From NCBI GenBank assembly GCA_030597865.1, contig JAUVQZ010000121.1, positions 1 to 8,533 of the forward strand: 8,533 bases of DNA. Direction: 5' to 3'. This document shows, piece by piece, positions 1 to 4,371 of the stretch (position 1 is the stretch's first letter; each line of letters opens with the position of its first letter). A model generated the notes under the pieces. The model had not been told where the DNA came from and made no database searches. It saw only the letters and a program-made list of their open reading frames with translations. Both the position numbers and the translations under genes were made by a program. The stretch is from Pseudomonadota bacterium. GTDB lineage: Bacteria > Desulfobacterota > Desulfobulbia > Desulfobulbales > SURF-16.

Positions 1-24
1 AAATTGAACTTTGTTCTTCGCCAT
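1..24 (-). CDS. 5' tip of a leftward gene, possibly IS1595/ISXO2-family transposase (partial)
   Basis: Only eight codons are inside the window, reading M-A-K-N-K-V-Q-F from an ATG at 24-22. A good Shine-Dalgarno (AGGAG, minus strand, 36-32) lies 7 nt upstream, so this is a believable real start. The N-terminus M-A-x-N-K-V-Q-F is, from memory, typical of IS1595/ISXO2-like DDE transposases, which usually continue with a short helical N-terminal segment. Eight residues are far too few for proof; any other gene beginning this way is possible. If it is a transposase, the insertion sequence's right end should lie somewhere in 25-147, next to the attC-like site, but I could not recognise its terminal inverted repeat. 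Confidence 0.4.
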
Positions 25-74
25 GGAAAATCTCCTGAAATGTCATGATTTAGGAGCATTATCCAACAACTGGT

Positions 75-95
75 AGGTCAAATACGGTCTGACCT
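75..95. repeat. Perfect 6-bp inverted repeat (possible operator or REP-type motif)
   Basis: AGGTCA (75-80) and TGACCT (90-95) are perfect reverse complements separated by 9 nt. They lie about 50-70 nt upstream of the leftward start codon at 24. On the minus strand the segment reads GGAGGTCAGACC, which resembles the GGGGTCAGACC-type words often scattered in bacterial intergenic DNA near REP-associated tyrosine transposases. It may instead be an operator for the leftward gene. Confidence 0.35.
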
Positions 96-147
96 CCAAA
101 AAGGCTGAAGATTAGTGGTAATCACAATAAAGTATGTGCATGAAATC

Positions 148-272
148 ACTTAACAATGCGTTCAACGCCGACCCGCGAGCACGTGCATTTTCTTGAGCTA
201 GGTTCAACAAATTACATCGCACAAGGTTAATTGCCAAATTGGTTGGCGGGCGGGTTAACTTGAGCGTTAGGG
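148..272 (+). other. Integron attC-like recombination site (125 nt)
   Basis: The site has the four-box layout of integron cassette recombination sites. The left outer box R'' is ACTTAAC (148-154), a full match to RYYYAAC. The right outer box R' is GTTAGGG (266-272), matching GTTRRRY except for the last base. Inside them, L'' TTCAACGCC (161-169) pairs with L' GGGTTAA (252-258) if the C at 163 and the G at 167 stay extrahelical, as attC chemistry expects. Between boxes are unpaired spacers (155-160 and 259-265). The stem continues with CCCGC (172-176) against GCGGG (246-250), then a long variable loop containing a small hairpin (233-247). The overall length fits long attC sites. The predicted crossover is between G266 and T267. 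No integrase gene is in the window. Confidence 0.65.
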
Positions 273-278
273 TATAAT
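273..278 (+). promoter_or_regulatory. Consensus -10 box (TATAAT) directly after the attC crossover
   Basis: TATAAT at 273-278 is a perfect -10 hexamer just inside the cassette. Transcription would start near 285, giving a leader of about 14 nt that contains the GGAG ribosome site of the next gene. No convincing -35 box lies 16-18 nt upstream, because that stretch is the GC-rich attC arm. Either the promoter is weak or the gene relies on an upstream integron promoter. Confidence 0.35.
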
Positions 279-298
279 CAACAAAAATGGAGAATCAA

Positions 299-553
299 AT
301 GAAAGACGTTTTATTTTTTGACAAAATGCTTACCCCCAAAATCATAACATTCGTGTACTGGCTATTACTTCTAGGCGCAGTCGTTGGTGGGATAGGTTCA
401 ATATTTGGAGGTTATGGAGGATTTTCGATAGGAAAGTTTTTCATGGGCATTCTTTATATTGCAGGTGGCGCAATTGGCGCAAGAATATGGTGTGAACTTC
501 TTATTGTGTTATTTAAAATGAATGAGGCTCTACAGGAATTAAGGCGTAGATAA
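299..553 (+). CDS. Small two-helix membrane protein, DUF4282-like, cassette-borne
   Basis: The product is an 84-residue inner-membrane protein of unknown function. Two hydrophobic segments (about residues 14-32 and 41-62) flank a glycine-rich turn (GGIGSIFGGYGG). The N-terminal F-F-D-K-M-L-T-P-K-I and the C-terminal R-I-W-C-E-L-L-I-V-L-F-K-M-N-E pattern match what I recall of the DUF4282 family (short proteins with an F-D-x-x-x-T start and an R-x-x-x-E-x-x-x-x-x-F helix end). An in-frame ATG exists at 287, but GGAG at 289-292 lies 6 nt before the ATG at 299, so 299 is the better start. The gene begins 32 nt after the attC crossover, the usual position for an integron cassette gene. It is AT-rich compared with the metabolic genes to the right. 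No attC is recognisable after the stop, so the cassette's 3' end looks lost. Confidence 0.7.
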   Translation: MKDVLFFDKMLTPKIITFVYWLLLLGAVVGGIGSIFGGYGGFSIGKFFMGILYIAGGAIGARIWCELLIVLFKMNEALQELRRR

Positions 554-590
554 ATTTATAACAACAAAGACATTTTTGACCAAAACCGCA

Positions 591-622
591 AAACCGATGA
601 CATAATACCCATTATTTGTTGA
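591..622 (+). repeat. GGGGACA-type interspersed motif, copy 1 (diverged)
   Basis: AAACCGATGACA followed by TAATACCCATTATTTG aligns with the two better copies at 734 and 1108, differing mainly where they have GGGGACA. It marks the edge where the cassette gene's flank gives way to repeat DNA. Confidence 0.5.
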
Positions 623-733
623 CTTTGGTGAATTCAAATTGCAAGTGCACCACGAGCGACTTTCCAGAACACTTCATGGGGAGTCCGATATACGAGGCAC
701 TTTCTTGGTCGATTATTTAGCCTTTTAAGGAGG
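623..733. other. Gene-free spacer with a possible IS30-family end remnant
   Basis: No open reading frame of note. The stretch GAATTCAAATTGCAAGTGCA (630-649), and the region after it up to about 690, resemble in general style the terminal region of IS30-family elements as I recall them (an AATTCAAATTG-x-GTGCA type end). No transposase remnant is visible and no partner inverted repeat was found, so this is only a suggestion. Confidence 0.2.
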
Positions 734-762
734 AAACCGGGGACACAATACCTATTGTTTGA
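734..762 (+). repeat. GGGGACA-type interspersed motif, copy 2
   Basis: AAACCGGGGACA then CAATACCTATTGTTTG. It agrees with copy 3 at 1108-1136 at almost every position. Copies 2 and 3 lie in the same orientation and bracket repeat copy A (785-1103). Words of this kind (CCGGGGACA with a following AT-rich half) are, from memory, frequent around REP-associated or IS200-like tyrosine transposases, but no such transposase is in the window. Confidence 0.6.
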
Positions 763-784
763 TCGTGGTTTTTTCCTTTTCCCC

Positions 785-1103
785 TTCCCCATTCAGCCCT
801 GAACGAGCAGGGAGCCGGGCAAGGCGAAGAGCACCCCAAGGGCACTTCCGCTGGGCGCGCAGCATGTCTGAGCGCAAGCGAGTTTCTGCAATGCCGCCTT
901 TCCCGGCGGAAGGCGAGTGGTGCCGAAGGCCAGGTCTGTTAGGGGTGTCCTTTTTCCGTTTATTTTTGGACACGCAGCCAGTGAAACGGGCGAAAAGGAA
1001 CAAAACCTGTTCGGAGCTAAACAGCTAATACTAGGCAACCAGCCCTAGACAAGCTGCCAAAACCCCCTTTATTTCTCCCCATACCCATCCATATAAATCC
1101 ACA
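785..1103 (+). repeat. Interspersed repeat, copy A (longest copy, with DUF4198 3' scrap)
   Basis: Copy A aligns with copy C (7962-8136) over its first half and with copy B (2006-2226) over its second half. The A/B match is nearly exact: 894-1033 equals 2012-2151 with a single mismatch (A962 versus C2080). Self-complementary elements inside are CCCTG/CAGGG (797-801, 808-812), GCCTT/AAGGC around CCCGGCGG (896-914), and GTGTCC/GGACAC around a T-rich loop (945-973). Reading frames on both strands through here are repeat translations, not genes. The copy ends in a short fragment matching the 3' end of the DUF4198 gene. Confidence 0.8.
1069..1103 (-). pseudogene. 3' scrap of a DUF4198 gene (last codons and stop only)
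   Basis: On the minus strand this encodes W-I-Y-M-D-G-Y-G-E-K-stop, against W-I-Y-M-D-G-Y-V-E-K-stop at the end of the intact gene at 2191-2970. Homology stops at about 1103, right before GGGGACA motif copy 3. It is not a functional gene. It shows that the junction of the DUF4198 3' end with the downstream repeat exists twice, so copy A arose by duplication of this junction, or the repeat carried the gene end with it. Confidence 0.75.
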
Positions 1104-1107
1104 GCAG

Positions 1108-1136
1108 AAACCGGGGACATAATCCCTATTGTTTGG
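1108..1136 (+). repeat. GGGGACA-type interspersed motif, copy 3
   Basis: AAACCGGGGACA then TAATCCCTATTGTTTG. It abuts the truncated DUF4198 scrap on one side and ends 25 nt before the higBA -35 box on the other, so it marks the boundary between the duplicated repeat DNA and the toxin-antitoxin module. Confidence 0.6.
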
Positions 1137-1161
1137 TACTGAAAACAAAAATCCCCACGCA

Positions 1162-1190
1162 TTGACAAGTGTAACCCCAAGGGTTACACT
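1162..1190 (+). promoter_or_regulatory. higBA promoter with an embedded perfect palindromic operator
   Basis: TTGACA (1162-1167) is a consensus -35 box. Exactly 17 nt later comes TACACT (1185-1190), a 4/6 match to the -10 consensus. The spacer and -10 together form a perfect inverted repeat: AGTGTAACCC (1168-1177), CAA, GGGTTACACT (1181-1190). This is the expected place for autorepression by the HigA antitoxin, alone or with HigB. Transcription should begin at about 1196-1198, on or next to the toxin's ATG. Confidence 0.8.
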
Positions 1191-1196
1191 TTAAAC

Positions 1197-1475
1197 ATGA
1201 TCAAGTCATTCAGACATAAAGGGTTGGAAAAGTTTTTCTATTCTGGAGTCAAAAAAGGCATAAAACCGGATCACGCAAGCAAACTTGGAAGAATTTTAGA
1301 CCGCCTCAATGCTGCAAATGACTTGAAAGACATGAACTACCCAGGTTCTGGCTTACATGCACTAAGTGGCGACCGAAAATGTCAACACTCTGTAAAAGTT
1401 TCAGGAAACTGGCGTGTAATTTTTGAGTTCGTCAATGGTGACGCATACATAGTCGACTATGACGACTATCATTAG
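1197..1475 (+). CDS. higB: HigB-type toxin, RelE/ParE superfamily ribosome-dependent mRNA endonuclease
   Basis: This 92-residue protein is the toxin of a type II toxin-antitoxin pair. HigB toxins bind the ribosomal A site and cleave mRNA during translation. Family signs are the N-terminal M-I-K-S-F-R-H-K-G-L-E-K-F-F, a helical middle with a conserved G-x-x-x-L-x-x-L pattern, and the strand motif G-D-R-K-C-Q-H-S-V-K-V-S-G-N-W-R-V-I-F-E-F (59-79). It ends in D-Y-D-D-Y-H, where a terminal Y-H is characteristic. The length is normal and the gene looks intact. The ATG lies at the predicted transcription start with no Shine-Dalgarno, so the toxin may be read from a leaderless mRNA. The antitoxin gene follows 10 nt later, the usual toxin-first higBA order. 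The AT-rich composition contrasts with the chromosomal genes to the right and suggests acquisition. Confidence 0.9.
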   Translation: MIKSFRHKGLEKFFYSGVKKGIKPDHASKLGRILDRLNAANDLKDMNYPGSGLHALSGDRKCQHSVKVSGNWRVIFEFVNGDAYIVDYDDYH

Positions 1476-1485
1476 GAGGTGTCAC

Positions 1486-1800
1486 ATGGGAGCAATGAAA
1501 AGACAACCAACACACCCCGGAAACATTTTAAGGGAAGATTACCTAAAGCCATTATCCATCACAATTCAGGACATGGCTTCCATTCTGGCTGTTTCCAGAA
1601 AAACATTATCAAAAATTATTAATGGTCACGGGGCAGTTACACCTGACATGGCTTTGCGGTTATCGAGAGCATTTGACACCACCCCTGAGTTATGGCTGAA
1701 CCTCCAAAAAAACTATGACTTATGGCATGCTGCCCATGATTCAACAGCATGGAAAAGGGTTAAACCTATCCTTCCTACCCTTATGAAATCGCATGCATAA
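1486..1800 (+). CDS. higA: HigA-type antitoxin, XRE-family helix-turn-helix repressor
   Basis: This 104-residue antitoxin neutralises HigB and represses its own operon. The N-terminal H-P-G-N-I-L-R-E-D-Y-L-K-P-L (10-23) is the hallmark of HigA/VapI-like proteins. The helix-turn-helix covers about residues 25-48 (I-Q-D-M-A-S-I-L-A-V-S-R-K-T-L-S-K-I-I-N-G), followed by the family's T-P-D-M-A-L-R-L-S-R-A-F-D-T-T-P-E-L-W-L-N-L-Q block. A longer in-frame start exists at 1459 inside higB. AGGAGG at 1474-1479, overlapping the higB stop codon and 6 nt from the ATG at 1486, clearly selects 1486. This strong site, against the missing one for the toxin, would favour surplus antitoxin. Its target is the palindrome at 1168-1190. 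No clear intrinsic terminator follows. Confidence 0.9.
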   Translation: MGAMKRQPTHPGNILREDYLKPLSITIQDMASILAVSRKTLSKIINGHGAVTPDMALRLSRAFDTTPELWLNLQKNYDLWHAAHDSTAWKRVKPILPTLMKSHA

Positions 1801-1910
1801 AAAAACACAGCGAACAATTCGCCCAAACACGAGGCGCGATCACTCCCGTTTTATCGGCTTCGGCCACCTAACTACAACTCGAACTTACTCGGCCCGGCCC
1901 TCGCTGGGCA
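1801..1910. other. Gene-free spacer after higA
   Basis: I see no gene here. There is a short GGC-TTCG-GCC hairpin (1856-1865) without a T-run, so it is not a convincing terminator. A reading frame that begins here and runs to 1993 is composed of repeat translation and is not a gene. Confidence 0.5.
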
Positions 1911-2006
1911 CCCTTCGACAAGCTCAGGGCACCGCCTTCGACAGGCTCAGGGCACTCTCCTCTCCGGATAACCTCGGGACCGCCGGTCCCTGAGCCTGTC
2001 GAAGGG
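1911..2006. repeat. REP-like cluster: two direct and one inverted CTTCGACAGGCTCAGG units
   Basis: Unit 1 (1911-1930) is CCCTTCGACAAGCTCAGGGC. Unit 2 (1935-1952) is CCTTCGACAGGCTCAGGG. Unit 3 (1988-2005) is the exact 18-nt reverse complement of unit 2. Units 2 and 3 can form an 18-bp perfect stem with a 35-nt loop; unit 1 can compete for the same partner with one changed base. This is the architecture of REP/BIME elements. The cluster abuts repeat copy B directly. Confidence 0.75.
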
Positions 2007-2226
2007 CAATACCGCCTTTCCCGGCGGAAGGCGAGTGGTGCCGAAGGCCAGGTCTGTTAGGGGTGTCCTTTTTCCGTTTCTTTTTGGACACGCAGCCAGT
2101 GAAACGGGCGAAAAGGAACAAAACCTGTTCGGAGCTAAACAGCTAATACTAAGCAAACCGCCCAAGACAAGCTGCCAAACCACCCCCCCCTTATTTCTCC
2201 ACATACCCATCCATGTAAATCCACAA
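2006..2226 (+). repeat. Interspersed repeat, copy B, running into the DUF4198 3' end
   Basis: This is the near-identical partner of copy A, offset by 1118-1122 bp in the same orientation. It lacks A's first ~100 bp; the REP-like cluster takes their place. It keeps the GCCTT/AAGGC and GTGTCC/GGACAC palindromes and merges with the last codons of the DUF4198 gene. On the minus strand CTGTT/AACAG (arms 2140-2144 and 2127-2131) precedes a T-rich stretch and could act as a weak terminator for that gene. A run of eight C (2183-2190) right after the stop codon replaces a run of five in copy A. Confidence 0.8.
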
Positions 2227-2970
2227 AACCGCACCCAACTCCACCCCCTTGGCCTTACCCTCCGGACCAGGCAGCGTATACTCCGCCTCATTTAAGGCAG
2301 CAAACCCCCACCACCCCACCTGCGGACAGCTAAAACTAAAGATCCCGCTGCCATCGGCCTTGACAACTTGGGTGATATGGTAATCGCTGGGCGCCTTAAG
2401 TCGGCCATCCTCATTATAGAACTCCACCTCCACCTCAGCATGGGGCACAGGCTTACCGTCCATCAGCACCTGGCCGCTGAAACTATTGCCGCTATAGTTG
2501 GCAAAGGGCCTGGTCAACGGGACAATCTCCGTGGCCAGGCCCACCGGTGCATCCCAACCCGTATCAGCGCCATAGGCGGCGATAATGGTCTTGGTATAAT
2601 GGATGATGAACAGATCCTCGGCCGGCTCCCAGTAAGGGCTTGGCTCCATGACAAATTGATAGACCCCGGGGCGCTTGACCCTACAGGTGGTCTGCCAGGC
2701 CTGATGACCCATCACCGCTGTTTTTTGCAGGGATGTCCCTAGATCATGGCGCTTGCCAGCCGTTACCACATAGAACTGGGCCGGCTTTGCCAGCTCCATA
2801 CCGATATTTTCAAAGGGATGGGAAAAGGAAAGGGTGAGCTCAACGCTCTTTTTCTCCTGGCCGATGATATTTGCTGAAGGAATAACCATGCCGAAATGGG
2901 CCAAGGCCTGGGTGGAGGCGCTGACCAGGATGGCTGCCACAGCCAGGCTGAATATTTTTTTATGGGTCAT
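2191..2970 (-). CDS. Secreted DUF4198-family protein, probable periplasmic nickel/cobalt-handling factor (NikK-like)
   Basis: The 259-residue protein has a clear Sec signal peptide (positive M-T-H-K-K, hydrophobic 6-18, A-L-A cleavage before H25), so the mature form should be periplasmic and start with His. The mature start H-F-G-M-V-I-P-S, then L-S-F-S-H-P-F-E-N-I-G-M-E-L-A-K-P, and the C-terminal F-A-A-L-N-E-A-E block ending W-I-Y-M-D-G-Y are what I recall of DUF4198 proteins. These include NikK-type accessory components found beside CbiM/NikM nickel-cobalt transporters. The second half looks like an Ig-like domain (S-G-Q-V-L-M-D-G-K-P-V-P-H-A-E-V-E-V). An N-terminal His after cleavage suggests metal binding (inference). 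GGAG (2982-2979) lies 8 nt before the ATG. No transporter genes are adjacent in the window. A NikR-like box overlaps its promoter. Substrate unproven. Confidence 0.75.
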   Translation of the reverse strand: MTHKKIFSLAVAAILVSASTQALAHFGMVIPSANIIGQEKKSVELTLSFSHPFENIGMELAKPAQFYVVTAGKRHDLGTSLQKTAVMGHQAWQTTCRVKRPGVYQFVMEPSPYWEPAEDLFIIHYTKTIIAAYGADTGWDAPVGLATEIVPLTRPFANYSGNSFSGQVLMDGKPVPHAEVEVEFYNEDGRLKAPSDYHITQVVKADGSGIFSFSCPQVGWWGFAALNEAEYTLPGPEGKAKGVELGAVLWIYMDGYVEK

Positions 2971-3030
2971 TTTTTTATCTCCGTTCGTTGTTGGCAGGCC
3001 TTGCCAGGCGATTACCTGCCGGCAGGCGCT

Positions 3031-3057
3031 GTGTTACAAAATTATTTTTTGTATTAC
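3031..3057. promoter_or_regulatory. NikR-like operator
   Basis: GTGTTAC (3031-3037), 13 nt, then GTATTAC (3051-3057). The NikR operator reported for deltaproteobacteria is, as I recall it, GTGTTAC-N13/14-GTAACAC. The first half-site matches fully and the second matches 5 of 7, with the right spacing. It covers the -10 region and predicted start of the DUF4198 promoter, where bound NikR would block transcription when nickel is plentiful. Confidence 0.5.
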
Positions 3058-3068
3058 CTGGGCGTCAA
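3041..3068 (-). promoter_or_regulatory. Promoter of the DUF4198 gene
   Basis: On the minus strand TTGACG (3068-3063) is a 5/6 match to the -35 box and AATAAT (3046-3041) a 5/6 match to the -10 box, with a 16-nt spacer. Transcription should start near 3034. The leader of about 64 nt contains the palindrome CCTGCCGGCAGG (3015-3026) and a TGGCA/TGCCA hairpin before the ribosome site. The octamer ATTACCTG occurs three times on the plus strand in this intergenic region (3011, 3053, 3165). Confidence 0.5.
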
Positions 3069-3236
3069 AAAAAACCCCTGCCTGCTTCCCCATGCCCCCT
3101 TGATCTCTGCAGTGGTCACTGGCGGAGTATCGCTCCAGCTCGATAATACTCTTTTAGATTTCGTATTACCTGATCATCGTTGCCGTCTTTTGTCAACAGA
3201 AAAAGTGGTTGGTTGTTAGCATCACAAGAGTTTAGC

Positions 3237-3267
3237 GGCCCAGAGCAGAGATCGTTGCTGTCTGGCC
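3237..3267. repeat. Imperfect stem-loop downstream of proX
   Basis: GGCCCAGAGCAG (3237-3248) pairs with CTGTCTGGCC (3258-3267), giving ten base pairs with two bulges. It lies 20 nt past the proX stop and could mark the end of the bioA-proVWX transcript. No T-run follows on the minus strand, so it is not a standard intrinsic terminator. Confidence 0.3.
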
Positions 3268-3287
3268 CGGGCTGCGCGTGGCCTGCC

Positions 3288-4313
3288 TCAAGGGGCCGCG
3301 GCCCGGGCCGCATCGAGCCAGCCATCTAAGGTCTGCTGATGGGCCTTGATCCAGGCCTCGGCATGCAGCTCACAGGCCTGCCAGCTGCCCTCACCACGCT
3401 CCCGCATCTGCAGATTCTGGGCCGAGATATCGCGGGCCGGGATCTGCATTACGGCAAAGAGTTTGGCGGCATCAGGATGGGCCGCAGAGAATTGCTGGCT
3501 GGCAACGATATTCTGGGTGTTGATCTCAAAGCCGTAATTTTTGCCATTGGCCAAGGTGGTATCAACAGTGCGGTTGTCGGGCAGGGAGGAAAAGGGCACC
3601 TCAAGCCAGACCACATCGCGACCCGGCACCAGCACGCCGCTGACCCAATAGGGCGTCCAGGTATAGTAGAGGACCGGTTTGCCCTCCTGATAGCGGGTGA
3701 TGGTCTCGGCAATGATAGCCCCGTATTCACCCTGGTTATGGGTGACGGTGTTGCGCAGGCCAAAACTAGTGAGCTGGTGCTCGATGACCCGTTCGCAGCC
3801 CCAACCCGGCGGACAGCCGGCCAGATCTGCCTTGCCATCGCCACTGACATCAAAAAGGGCGGCGATGTGGGCCTCCTTAAGCTGGGCCATGTTGGTGATC
3901 CGGTATCGGTCCGCTGTCTTCTTGTCGATCAGATAGCCTTGAGCACAGCCGGGGATATAGGCCCCCTGGCGATACATCTTGCTTGTACCGCCGGCCTTGT
4001 CGAAAAAAGCGGTGTGCAGGGGGTTCCAGTGGTCAGCGATAAAGGTGAGGTCATTATTGGCCACTGCCACATGCAGGGCCGGATATTTGGCAAACTGCAC
4101 CGGTTTGACCTCATAACCCAGGGCCTCAAGGGCCTTGCTAACAATGATGGTCTGGAAATTCTCGCCATCGACATGGATCTGGCCGGGCTGGACCACTATG
4201 CCCTTGCCGGGTAGCTGGCGGTCAGAAGCCGCCCCTACCGGGGCAGACAGACAAAGGACGCCGACGAGGGCGGCAATAACAGGAAGAATTCGGGGCATAG
4301 AGGGCATAGTCAT
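3288..4313 (-). CDS. proX: ProX, periplasmic glycine betaine/proline betaine-binding protein
   Basis: This 341-residue protein is the soluble receptor of the ProVWX osmoprotectant importer. A signal peptide (about 1-29, cleaved after V-G-A-A) sends it to the periplasm. The three tryptophans that cage the betaine headgroup in E. coli ProX (W65, W140, W188 of the mature protein) are all present as W96, W171 and W219, each shifted by the same 31 residues. The disulfide pair C136/C142 likewise appears as C167/C173. The motifs F-I-A-D-H-W-N-P-L-H, D-V-S-G-D-G-K-A-D-L-A-G-C-P-P-G-W-G-C-E and Y-Y-T-W-T-P-Y-W-V-S-G leave little doubt. A second ATG at 4307 has GAGAG 6 nt upstream and may be the true start; both share the signal peptide. 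It is last in the operon, 58 nt after proW. Confidence 0.95.
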   Translation of the reverse strand: MTMPSMPRILPVIAALVGVLCLSAPVGAASDRQLPGKGIVVQPGQIHVDGENFQTIIVSKALEALGYEVKPVQFAKYPALHVAVANNDLTFIADHWNPLHTAFFDKAGGTSKMYRQGAYIPGCAQGYLIDKKTADRYRITNMAQLKEAHIAALFDVSGDGKADLAGCPPGWGCERVIEHQLTSFGLRNTVTHNQGEYGAIIAETITRYQEGKPVLYYTWTPYWVSGVLVPGRDVVWLEVPFSSLPDNRTVDTTLANGKNYGFEINTQNIVASQQFSAAHPDAAKLFAVMQIPARDISAQNLQMRERGEGSWQACELHAEAWIKAHQQTLDGWLDAARAAAP

Positions 4314-4371
4314 CTCTCGGTTGGATTGGAATAGGGGTAGGCTCTGGCCTTTAGGCCCTGCCCGTCTCTGC

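Noticed and set aside
554..760. Searched for the DUF4282 cassette's own attC
   Set aside because: No RYYYAAC/GTTRRRY pair with matching inner boxes was found; GTTGACT near 619 fails the core consensus.
752..1038. Overlapping reading frames of 81-89 codons on both strands
   Set aside because: They translate repeat copy A; similar peptides recur from copy B (1924-2291). They have no ribosome site and no family resemblance.
1793..1993. 66-codon frame after higA
   Set aside because: Most of its length is translation of the REP-like units, and there is no Shine-Dalgarno.
1866..2061. Possible second attC (ACCTAAC near 1866 and GTTAGGG near 2055)
   Set aside because: GTTAGGG here belongs to the interspersed repeat and also occurs in copies A and C. 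The inner boxes do not pair and the span is too long.
3237..3267. Intrinsic terminator of the proVWX operon
   Set aside because: A stem exists but no T-run follows on the minus strand, so I list it only as a stem-loop.
2971..3287. Considered a metal or cobalamin riboswitch in the DUF4198 leader
   Set aside because: The leader from the predicted start is only about 64 nt and lacks the conserved words of cobalamin or NiCo riboswitches; it shows only simple hairpins.
3116..3325. 69-codon minus-strand frame overlapping the proX 3' end
   Set aside because: It overlaps proX in another frame, has no ribosome site and resembles no family.
3339..4214. 291-codon frame on the plus strand
   Set aside because: It lies antisense to proX, a textbook match with all ligand-binding residues; long antisense frames are expected in GC-rich genes. 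The same applies to the 323-codon frame at 6985-7956 opposite bioA.
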